Assembly: GCA_950097015.1 (NCBI GenBank)
Contig: CATNEN010000002.1
Coordinates: 3,999,001-4,063,000 of the forward strand
Direction of reading: 5' to 3'
DNA: 64,000 nt
DNA from: Macrostomum hystrix
Taxonomy: Eukaryota; Platyhelminthes; Macrostomidae
Made by a program: the position numbers and the translations under genes. The notes under the pieces are model-generated. The model was given only the letters and a program-made list of their open reading frames with translations, ran no database searches and was not told where the DNA came from. Position 1 is the stretch's first letter, and each line of letters starts with the position of its first letter. Positions 38,701 through 50,700 of the stretch are shown one piece after another.

Positions 38701-41700
38701 TTGCAAGCGCTGAAGCATCTCCAGCCAAGTCTATTGCAAGCGCTGATGCATCTCCAGCCAAGTCGATTGCAAGCGCTGAAGCATCTCCAGCCAAGTCGAT
38801 TGCAAGCGCTGAAGCATCTCCAGCCAAGTCTATTGCAAGCGCTGAAGCATCTCCAGCCAAGTCTATTGCAAGCGCTGATGCGTCTCCAGCCAAGTCAATT
38901 GCAAGCGCTGATGCGTCTCCAGCCAAGTCTATTGCAAGCGCTGATGCGTCTCCAGCCAAGTCTATTGCAAGCGCTGATGCGTCTCCAGCCAAGTCAATTG
39001 CAAGCGCTGAAGCATCTCCAGCCAAGTCTATTGCAAGCGCTGAAGCATCTCCAGCCAAGTCTATTGCAAGCGCTGAAGCATCTCCAGCCAAGTCTATTGC
39101 AAGCGCTGAAGCATCTCCAGCCAAGTCGATTGCAAGCGCTGAAGCATCTCCAGCCAAGTCGATTGCAAGCGCTGAAGCATCTCCAGCCAAGTCGATTGCA
39201 AGCGCTGAAGCATTGGCTAGAATCGCACCAGATGATGACTCTGCCATCGCTCTGGGTTCAGAGCGACCGTCAGAGAAAAAAAGCGTGGAGTTTCCTGATT
39301 TCGATGAGTTCATCAGGAGAAGAAATGCTGCTAAGTTGCATAGCTCAGCAGTTTCGTTCACAGAAAGCGGCGAAACCTCACCAGCTAATGTGGTTGAAAC
39401 CTCATCATTAGAAGATGAGATTGCAAACAGACAACCAGATGCTTTTCCAGCAAAGCCTGTCAAATCCTACTCATCAGAGAGTTTTGAAGCTTCTTCAGTG
39501 CTGAGCACTCAAACTTCTCCAGCAAAGAGCGCTGAGTCTTCTCCAGCAAAGAGCGCTGAGTCTTCTCCAGCAAAGAGCGCTGAGTCTTCTCCAGCAAAGA
39601 GTGCTGAGGCTTCTCCAGCAAAGAGCGCTGAGTCTTCTCCAGCAAAGAGTGCTGAGGCTTCTCCAGCAAAGAGCGCTGAGTCTTCTCCAGCAAAGAGTGC
39701 TGAGTCTTCTCCAGCAAAGAGCGCTGAGTCTTCTCCAGCAAAGAGCGCAGAGTCTTCTCCAGCAAAGAGTGCTGAGGCTTCTCCAGCAAAGAGTGCTGAG
39801 TCTTCTCCAGCAAAGAGTGCTGAGGCTTCTCCAGCAAAGAGTGCAGAGGCTTCTCCAGCAAAGAGTGCAGAGTCTTCTCCAGCAAAGAGCGCTGAGTCTT
39901 CTCCAGCAAAGAGCGCTGAGGCTTCTCCAGCAAAGAGCGCTGAGTCTTCTCCAGCAAAGAGCGCTGAGTCTTCTCCAGCAAAGAGTGCAGAGTCTTCTCC
40001 AGCAAAGAGTGCTGAGGCTTCTCCAGCAAAGAGTGCTGAGGCTTCTCCAGCAAAGAGCGCTGAGTCTTCTCCAGCAAAGAGTAATGAGGCTTCTCCAGCA
40101 AAGAGCGCTGAGTCTTCTCCAGCAAAGAGTAATGAGGCTTCTCCAGCAAAGAGTAATGAGGCTTCTCCAGCAAATAGTGCTGAGGCTTCTCTAGCAAAGA
40201 GTAATGAGTCTTCTCCAGCAAAGAGTGCAGTGGCTTCTCCAGCAAAGAGCGCAGAGGCTTCTCCAGCAAAGAGCGCAGAGGCTTCTCCAGCAAAGAGCGC
40301 TGAGGCTTCTCCAGCAAAGAGTGCTGAGGCTTCTCCAGCAAAGAGTGCTGAGGCTTCTCCAGCAAAGAGTGCTGAGTCTTCTCCAGCAAAGAGCGCTGAG
40401 TCTTCTCCAGCAAAGAGCGTTGAGTCTTCTCCAGCAAAGAGCGTTGAAACGTTGCCATCCACTACTGAAAAATTGTCAACCATGGAGGACACCAACGGTC
40501 ATCTGGACGCAGATGCATTAAAAAATCGAGCATTGACGCTTCCGGACGTCGATGAACTGTTGGCACGAAGAGCTGCTGCACAGATTTCGTTTTCAAGCGC
40601 GCGAACGCTTAGTTCAGATGATGATAATGCTAATGATGCTACGCCCAAGAGTGGTGCTAAAGATGTTGCTCAATCGACGCAAGACGCCACACCATCGCTA
40701 TTCGAGAGTACCAGCGTCTCTCCAGCTAAACAAGCAGAAGAAGCGGAAGCAACAGATAAAACTATTGATGATAATGCTTTTAGTACAGATTTATCACCAA
40801 CCAAATCTTTTTCGAGCATAGAAGCCGCACCAGCCGAAGGAGAAATACCGAATGATGAAGTGTCCTTGGCCGAACGAGCACCGGGTTTTGAAGCGTCTTC
40901 AGTCAGATCAGTGCCGAGCCCTGAGGCGTCTCCAGCTAAATCTTTTGCAAGCGCTGAAGCGTCTACAGCCAAGTCCATCCCGAGCATTGAGGCGTCGCCA
41001 ACCAAATCAGTCCCGAGCGCTGAAGCTTCTTCAGCAAAGTCGATTGCGAGCGCTGAAGCATCTCCAGCTAAATCGATCCCGAGCGCTGAAGCGTCTCCAG
41101 CAAAGTCGATTGCGAGCGCTGAAGCATCTCCAGCAAAATCGATCCCGAGCGCTGAAGCGTCTCCAGCAAAGTCGATTGCGAGCGCTGAAGCTTCTCCAGC
41201 TAAATCGATCCCGAGCGCTGAAGCGTCTCCAGCAAAGTCGATTGCGAGCGCTGAAGCATCTCCAGCTAAATCGATCCCGAGCGCTGAAGCGTCTCCAGCA
41301 AAGTCGATTGCGAGCGCTGAAGCTTCTCCAGCTAAATCGATCCCGAGCGCTGAAGCGTCTCCAGCAAAGTCGATTGCGAGCGCTGAAGCATCTCCAGCTA
41401 AATCGATCCCGAGCGCTGAAGCGTCTCCAGCAAAATCGATCCCGAGCGCTGAAGCGTCTCCAGCTAAATCGATCCCGAGCGCTGAAGCGTCTCCAGCAAA
41501 GTCGATTGCGAGCGCTGAAGCATCTCCAGCTAAATCGATCCCGAGCGCTGAAGCGTCTCCAGCAAAATCGATCCCGAGCGCTGAAGCATCTCCAGCTAAA
41601 TCGATCCCGAGCGCTGAAGCGTCTCCAGCAAAGTCGATTGCGAGCGCTGAAGCGGTTCCATCTAGAGAGGACGTCCAAATTGATGAATCATTTTCGACAC

Positions 41701-44700
41701 CACTGGTGCCCATCGACAAAGAGTCAGCATCTCTAGCCAAATCGATACCGAGTGCTGAAGCGGTTCTATCTAGAGAGGACATCCAAATTGATGAGTCATT
41801 TTCGGCACCACTGGTGCCCGTCGACAAAGAGTCTTCATTGAGATCAGTGTCCAGCGTTGCAGCTTCACCGGCAAAAGAAGGGGTCCTAATCAAAGAAGAG
41901 TTTTCATTGAAGAGTTTGCCGGCTGCCGAATCTTCACCTCCCAGTGATGTTACGACTGCTCCGAAAGCATTTGAAAGCGCAGATGCATCAGCAAACAGAG
42001 AGGGACTTACTTTTAATGAGTCGATTTTAACAAAACGTATTCCTAGTGCTGAAGCATCTCCAGCCAGCAGTACTCCAAGCATTAACTTGTCTCCAGCTAC
42101 ATCAGTTCCCAGCTTGGACCTTTCACCTACAAGAGTCATGCCAGCTGTGGAAGCATCTCCAACCAGAGAGATTTCGAGCTTCGAAGCATCGCCAGTCAGA
42201 GATGTCCTGAGTATAGAAATCTCACCAACTAAAGAAGCGCTCAGTACTGAACTTTCTCCGACAGAATCTGTGCCGAGTTTTGAAGCCTCACCTGCAACAG
42301 ATATGCCGAGCGTTGAAGCTTCACCAACCAGAAACGTACCGAGTGCTGAAGCCTCACCAACCAGGAATGTATCGAGTGCTGAAGCCTCACCAACCAGGAA
42401 TGTATCGAGTGCTGAAGCCTCACCAACCAGGAATGTATCGAGTGCTGAACCCTCACCAACCAGGAACGTACCGAGTGCTGAAGCCTCACCAACCAGGAAC
42501 GTACCGAGTGCTGAAGCCTCACCAACCAGGAACGTACCGAGTGCTGAAGCCTCACCAACCAGGAACGTACCGAGTGCTGAAGCCTCACCAACCAGAAACG
42601 TACCGAGTGCTGAAGCCTCACCAACCAGGAACGTACCGAGTGCTGAAGCTTCACCAACAGATGTTCTACCTACTGATCCGTCCCAAGCGACCACTTTCCC
42701 CAGTGTGGAAGCATTTTCAGCCAAATCAGTTCCAAGCGCTGAAGCTTCTCCAGCTAGAAGTTTTATGAGTGCTGAAGCTTCACTAGCCAGAGAGGCTGCC
42801 AGTGCTGAAGCCTCTCCGGTAAGAAGCGTTGAAGGATCGCCCGGCAGAGAAACGCCTCAATCCGAATCTGTGCCGGCCAGTTGGGCAAGCGAGTCACCAA
42901 GCAAGAAGCTGCCCTACGCGACAGACATAGACGACTTAGCAGCCCTGAAGGGAGGTCGCGGTCGCGGCAGCGGCGCCTCAAGCCGCGCTGGAGTCGCCAC
43001 TAGCGGATCCGCCACCGAAGGTCGCGAGTTGACGGAGGCCGACCTGCTTCAGAAAGCCGAACTGGCGCACAATGTTAAAACTCTGCGTAGCGAACTAGAA
43101 GCGTTGCGCTCAGCTGGCACCATCGCCGAGTCGGATCCGGAGTATCGCCGACTGTCCAGCGAATTGGCTCAGCTCGAGTCTAGTAGTCAGGCTCAGGTAC
43201 GTGTTTCGTCTCACACTGCTTATGTTTTTGTATTAGTTAGCATCAAAGATATTTGCACTGGTGCCAGTTTAGCATATTTATTTCTGCTTTGGTAATTTTT
43301 ATTGAAGAAAAAATTGACAGCGAGCATAAAAAACTCAGCCGGCGTCCAACCACGTGTGTTTTTAGTAATATGATGAATGGAATAAACAAGTCCTTTCCCT
43401 GTTCATATCCCAACGTTACATTTTACTTTTTTTAATAAGATCTATCTTGGCGACAGTAGGGCAGTGATTCAGTGATATTGTTTGCCTGTACTCCGTCTAC
43501 GCAATGCCTTAACTTCCAACGCAATTAGCCGGCCGAGGGTTTTGTGTGAGGTTGTGGTCTCTGTGACTCTGCTTCTACTGGGCATCTCGTCTCTATTTTA
43601 ATGACCCACTGAGAATGCAGCGTGAATGCAGGCTTGACTCGATCTCTGTCTTCTGTGGCCGAATCAAAAGCTTCAAAGGCATATAGCAAATAATAATAAT
43701 AAAGCGAGCTGAAAGAGCATAACAGTAGAATGAAAAGAAGAGTCCTATCTAGCCTTGTAGAGAAGCCATGAATTCGAAATTGAATGAGAGATACCAGCTG
43801 CATTATATTTAGCTGCGGAGTAAACTAAAAGCTTGAAGTTCATTACACCTTGAAAAACGACTAAAAACTGTGCGTGAGTTATTTTTTTACGCCGAATCAC
43901 TTCACTCACTCTAGATAAATCAGGCGCCCGTGACCGAGGACCTTGTCAGGCCACGTCTCGTAGCGTCTAGTCGAAGCGCAAGCGAGTTAGAGGCAGCTCT
44001 AGGTCGTCTTGGCGCAATGGCCCCTCCACCAGTTCCTGCACCGACATCGGGCGCTGCTGATCCACCGACAACGTCAGCTTCTCGACCGCAATGCCTTCCA
44101 GATGAAGCGCTAAGTATCAGTAGCGAAGTAGTCTCCACTCTGACTGCCAATCCAGATCGTACGGCTATATTGATTAATGGGCGTCAATTGTCAGCTTCGG
44201 ACCTGGCAACGGCCTCCTTATTGATGCTTCGTCCGAGCGACACTGTCACGCTAGATAGTGCACAGCAGCCAGCGGCTCGGTCGAATGAGATTCGTTTCCT
44301 GCGCAGCGACCCCAACGTCGACAGCGACGGTGACTGGAGTCGGCTTCGTCGAGTTTGGTGTCGCGTTGAGGCCGACACTCCGATCGTGCGCGACGGAGAG
44401 GCAACTCTAGCGACGGCCAACGAGCTGCACGTGATCGGACCGCAGCAGGAGGCCAAGGTGGGCGCCTCGCAGTGCTACAGCCCGGCTGATCAAGTTGTCT
44501 GCGTGTTTTCCCAACCTAATCAGCAGCAGCAACAAGTCGTTTGGGTCGATCCCTACGAGACTGTGCTTATAAATGACGCGCCACAGACTGTACAGCCTTG
44601 TCAACCAATGAGACTGGAGCCAGGCGACCGAGTTCGCTTTGTGAATAGCGCCGACCAATCAGTGAGGCCGACAGGGGGGACACAACCCAGACTGTTGGTT

Positions 44701-47700
44701 CCATTGGACTATCGCCGATGCCGTCGGGCCACTGTGGTGCCGCTAGATCGGGAAACTGTCGTCACTGTTAACTTCCGGTCTAAACTGTTGCGTCCAGGCG
44801 ATGCTCTTTACCTAGGCGACGGTGAGACCTACAGTCTTCAGGGTGCTACGCAGTCGCTGGCCAATGGGGACGCTGTGGTGTTCTGGAACACCCAAGAACA
44901 GTCTGAACGAACGCCTGAACGACCAAGTTTAGGCAGTACCACAATTGACGCTGTCCCAGCGGACGAGGCGAGAGCCATGACTGAGGAACAGATCAAGGAG
45001 CGCGTGAGCAGCATGCATGGAAAGGTAATTGTTGTTTCTCATAGCCCTTCATAGTCATCATTTTGCTTGCGTTCCCGCCTCGAATTCGCTGCAACCGTTG
45101 GGTATAAAATTTAGCTGGAAAAATGTTCGCAGTTAAATCTGACTATAGTTACAGGATTTACGCAGCTGCTAAACTTTCATGAGTTGGCCCACTTCCTGTT
45201 CTGGTTTGTATATTCATAAGCAGAGGAAGCAGGGCGTTCTTAATTCATACCCCATGCAGTAAAGTCATGTGATAATAAACATTCATCAGCACAGCCAATG
45301 CCAAGTAACTCTTAGTTCAGTTGGCAAGCAAATGTGTACAGCACAGACAGGCTAGTACACATGTAAATGTTCGCCAATAAATGGGGTAGATATGAAACTA
45401 AAGCAAAACACACTCCTTTAGTTCTGTGCGCTACAAACTTTAAAACTATTTCAAGCCTCACTTCAGTCTGATACCAGTTGTGCCTGTGCAGACACATCAG
45501 CCGCTTTACGCTCGTATATATACTTCATTAGAAGGAGGCCTGTTTCTTTAATCCAAAACGCAGCGCGGATCATAAGCCAATAGACTCCATGTTTCTCGAT
45601 CGCAGCTTTTCAACAGCCTCTGTTATTTTTTTATTTTCTTATATAAGGACATCTTAAACGAACTACGAGTTCTATTAGTGCCTGTTAAGTCTTCTATCCG
45701 ATTTTAGGTATGTTACTGTGTTTTGAATTTAGTAAATATATCCCAATTATAAATGCAAATTAGGTCTCCCAGCCGCCGCGATGAGTAATGTACAATGTAC
45801 ATTAATTTTCTAACCCCCTGCCTCAGTGTACATATACATCCACCCCACTCTGGCTGTACTCTATTTATTTAAGCCCTTGTCGGCCCGCTAATCTGTGATT
45901 GGTCAGTATTGTACTCGTGACTTCCTAGAAACGAAAACCCATTCCAAATCCGCAGATGCGCGCCAAAGAGGATGAGCTGAAGCGGACACTGACACGCCAG
46001 GAGGAGTTCAACGAACGCTTGCGCACTGTGGCTATGAGAATGGACTCAACCAAGCAGAGCTTAGACGGTCTGGATCCGCGCAGCGCCGTCTCGTTGGATG
46101 AGTGCACCACCGATCACGAGAATCTAATGATTGAAGTCGAAGTCATCAGCCAGGAAATTGACTCCCTAGTGCGTCTGGGCCTGGAACTCTGCGAATCGGC
46201 CAGTCGGGACGATGAAGAGGCCATGCAAAAGAGTCTAGCCGCCCTGCAGAAGAAAGAGAAATCATTGAAAGATCTGGCTGAGCAGAAAAAGAAAAAGATT
46301 TTACAGACTGGACGAGATCGCGAGCGACATCAGAATGCTCGCACTCGCCTGCTGGATGACACAGCCCGGCTAGAAGCATGGACTAGACAAGCTGATTCGC
46401 GCCTACTCCAGTCTGTTAACAGTGCGTCATCTTCCAGCGAGGCAATGGAAGCTTGCCGATTAATCAACGCTGAGTTAAACAGCCGTCTGCAAGAGCTTAG
46501 CGACGCGCAGGTGCATTATAACCAATTATGCGAGTTTGAATCCCCAGATGAACGAGAGCCATTAGAGCGCAGATTGCACGCGCTTCAAGGAGCCATGGAG
46601 GCGTTGAAGAGTGACTGTATTGAGCGTCAGGTAGCGCTACGAGAGGCATCTAAGGCCTCTGAGCGGGTGCCTTTGTCATCCGCGGTCACTTCCGGGGAAG
46701 ACGCGAGTAGCGACGCCGCTACGGTGGACAGACGGGTGCAGCAACACGCCGAGGCTGCTGAAATTGGCCGACAGAGGCGAGCAGCTGAAGAGGGCCTGGC
46801 CAGCGTAAGTGTTTTATTGAGCGGCTTGAGCCTAATTTAAGCCATTGTGGGCCAGTTACAATACAAGCCTTATCTTATTAATTATATTAATATTATTCGC
46901 CTATTTCTAATACATGTTAGCCTGCGAAGTGAGCCGGTGGAGTGAGAGGTGTGAAGAAAGCGAGATCAGTTTTTATTGCGTCCCTATCCGGAATGTACAC
47001 TAAGTGACCCCCACCCCAGCCTTATTGCCTATTGGTCAGCCCAAGCCAGACAGGGGGGTAGGGCTAGGGTGGTAGAGAATGTTCACTGCCCCTCGGCCTA
47101 TCTGGACCACTAAAAAACCCTTCAGGGTGTCAAGATAAATATAACGCCTCGTCAGGCGACCTTCCGAAAGCGAGCCTTAGGCTGGCAAGCCTATAACTAG
47201 ATAGATCCAGGGTAGTTTTTTATTTCCTTCAAGAGGAGCCTGAGGAAGGCGCGTGTCGTTTATTGCTAATTTAAACATGGACGACGCAGACACAAATAAT
47301 AACAAAAGCAAGCAACTTCTAGCAGATTCCAGTGCCAAAGAACAGTTACTAATCAACATTACCGACTTCGATTTAAATTTGCAGCGTCTGCAAAGCGGAA
47401 TTCAGGATCATCAGAATCTGATCCAGAGTCTTGGAAACGATGTTGAACGTCTGGAACTCACGGACGAGCCAGTCTATGACGATAGCGACGAATTGCAGGC
47501 CCAATTGGACGACCAGCTTAGCTCGATTTCGCGCCATATTCGAAGACGTCGCGACGAAACAGTTCAGGCTGTGGACTCTGGGGTAAGTTTTAGAGGCCTT
47601 TATATTAACTTAAAGTGTATTTCGTAAAGTTTGATAACAAAAATTTTTCATTTTTTCGCATCGTCTAAAATTCTAAATCGAACAGGGCGATAGCGACCAG

Positions 47701-50700
47701 ATTAGTCGCAATAGCAGTAACAGATCTGTTCTTAGAACAATGGCAGGTCTTTTGATTCTCGTAAGTCGCACGAGTTTTTAGCATGCAAAAATAGCGTCTG
47801 CGTTGGTAACATTGGTAATATTAAAGTTCAGAAATTATTTTTCTTTTCTATTAGGGTCAATTTTTTAATAATAATTTCAGCTTCTGCTGCTTCTGGTCAT
47901 CCTACCATTTATTCTGCTCACCTGTATGTTCTTGTCAGCCGACTGTCTGCTGACTGTCTATCAGCTATTGCCGCCGCGATCAGTCTACTGAGTTTTAGGT
48001 TCCTAAAATATTGGTTGAAATATGAATATTGAAGAGATTTAGTTAGAGAAAAATGCGTTGTCCCGCATGTGTATAAGATTGAAACTTGCCTTGGACTAAA
48101 TTATTGTGAAGCTTTGCTTGTCAGAAGATGGAACGGCGGAATCAGAATCTGAATGTACATTATTATTGTACTTATACATTTTCGACATCTTGCTCTGCTG
48201 TGACAGCCCCCCTGCTGTGACAACCCCCCTGCTGTGTACACCAAGTTGGGGGTGGCGGTCGGGGTTAGAACTTAGAGGTGTGAGGTGGCGCTGCCAATAT
48301 ATGTACATGGATTGTACAGTCCTGAACTCCTAAATATAGCCTTCCGTAAATTGAAATTATTATGCAACGCATGTACATTGTTCAGATTGTTCCATTTGGA
48401 ATTGTGTACACATTTACAGTTTGTTTGCTGTAAACAAAGCATAGTACAAAAATAGTTTTTTTTTCTTGCAAGATTTGATCCATTTGAGTGGTTTTGTACT
48501 TTTACGCAGAATATTGCTAACCCTGTACTGAGCTTTGCTGAGCAGCATGCGTGCATCATTAATCGATATTAACAACACTGATTGTTTCAGACTCGCCCAG
48601 CTTCCCTGCAGTCCGTGGATCCGTCTGACTCGCCAACCAGAGCAAGCCTAGAGCTAAACAATGCCTTATCCCAGCTGTCCGCAGCAATGGCCAGGCTTAG
48701 TCGCCAGCCGGCAGTGGACACTCAGCAACAGGCAGCTAGATCGCCGGGTCTACAAGAGCAGCAGAGGAGATTTCAATCGGCTTTGCTGGCTGTTTCAGCT
48801 GCACTGGATGGCACTGAAGGGCGCCTGTTCAGATCGCAGGTTGACTCAGCTGCTACATTAGACGTAAGTTCATGCGGCTTACGCATATGAGGGCCAACCC
48901 CAGAGGCAATCATGTACACGTCTGTGTGTGTGTGTGCTCAAGGTTCAGTGTAGGAACGTACGGAATCGCCATTCTGTCCGTGAGTCGTTATTCGGGTCGG
49001 TTTTTTCAAACAAGAAATCTGAATATATTTATTTCATTGCAGTCAATGTCGTTTCAATTCCTACACAGATTTCAGGTGAGGGAATTGATTCACCGTAATA
49101 ACAATCTGGGATTCACGCCTTCATATTAAAGAAAATTGTTCTAGTTTAAACCCCTGTTGCAAGTTTAAAACACCTAATTCAGAATATTTAAGAAGTATCA
49201 CTGCTCGTTTTTAAGCATGTGCACACGTGTTTTACGCAATTCAAAAAGGCTAAAGCTAACAATTTACTTCAACGTTTTGAACTCATTCACGTAATGTCCC
49301 TATTCCATTGACTATAGATTATGCCCGATCGCCCTACACAATGCCCTTCACAAACCCGAGCCCTAGACCCACCTCACAGCTCATACCTGTGCTTGGTTAA
49401 CCCTAGAACCTAAAATCAGCCACCTCAAACACTTGGTGTTTGGTTAACTTGGTTGACCAACAAACGCTTGGTTAACTCCAGCCCTAGAATCAGCCACCTC
49501 ACACACCTGTGCTTGGTTAACTCCAGCCCTAGAATCAGCCACCTCACACACCTGTGCTTGGTTAACCCCAGCACTAGAATCAGCCTCCTCACACACCTGT
49601 GTTGGGTTAACCCCAGCACTAGAATCAGCCTCCTCACACACCTGTGTTGGGTTAACTCCAGCCCTAGAATCAGCCACCTCACACACCTGTGTTGGGTTAA
49701 CTCCAAAACAAGCATTAATAAATCGCGCAGATTATACTCGAGGAGCTGTCGCGAATACGCGAACAATCCCAGCGACTGTCGGACGCCACGCCAGCCGTTG
49801 TCGGCGCCCTGGCCGGCGGGGAGATCGCCGCCGACGCCGCAATGGAAGCCGTCGCCGACCTCGACGGTCGTCTGAGCCTTCTCGAGCAGTGTGCCAGACA
49901 GAGGCAAGCCAGGCTTAGCGAGACTCAGCGAGAGTGGCGCAACTACAAAGATGAGATGGGCCAGGTCAGGGCACAGCTCGAGGCCAGCCGAAGGCAGTAC
50001 GAGGCGTCCAGGGACTCGGCTGCGCCCGTGGAGCAGCAGATGAGGGACAGTCAGGTAAGATGACGATTGGAGGACCTTGCGTACAAATAACAAAGGGGGG
50101 TTGTAGCCTAGTTATTAGAACGTCGGACTCATGACTTAATGGTCGGGGGTTCGATTCCCGACTCCACTAGTACAACTTGTGGATCTGGAGCCGAAATCGG
50201 AACAAAATCTTTGGCAAGACACTTAGCTACGCACTGCTTCAGTTCAGTTCAGAATATTAATTATTAGTAATCTTCTTTTAGAAATGAACTCTTTAGGAAC
50301 AATTTACGAACCCTTCAAAAACCCTTCAAGAACCCTCAGGAACCCTTTTGGAGCCTTTTAAGAACCCTTCAGCCTCACTTCACAAACCCTTCAAAAACTC
50401 TATTACGATTCTTGCACCGCACAAAAATTCTCCCCAGCTGCTGGAAGCCACTATTCGTCAATACGAAGCCAAACTAGCCGAACTCACCAGAAAGGGCGCC
50501 CGCATTCTGGAGCGAGCGCCGCAATTCCAGGAGGTCGAGCGCTCCGGCGAGTCGCAGAGCCTCCGCGTCGACTGGGAGGAGCTGCGGGTTCGGGTCACTG
50601 AACGGCGACAGGAGCTGCACAGAATCCAGACTAGCCAAGCCCAGTATGAGCAGATGCTGCACAGTTGGGCTGAGTACCTTGAGACTGCCGAGTCCAAGCT

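Noticed and set aside
37610-42724. Long antisense and alternative-frame ORFs across the SPAK blocks
   Set aside because: They mirror the 33- and 24-nt coding repeats. Only the + frame joins flanking exons in phase and runs beyond the repeats into non-repetitive coding sequence.
43197-43295. Hydrophobic read-through tail of the giant exon (YVFVLVSIKDICTG..)
   Set aside because: It follows a strong gtacgt donor and the frame continues properly at 43924; most likely intron.
45956-45958. ATG at exon start as an independent gene start
   Set aside because: The ATG directly follows a good acceptor in phase with the previous exon; promoter-like motifs upstream are weak.
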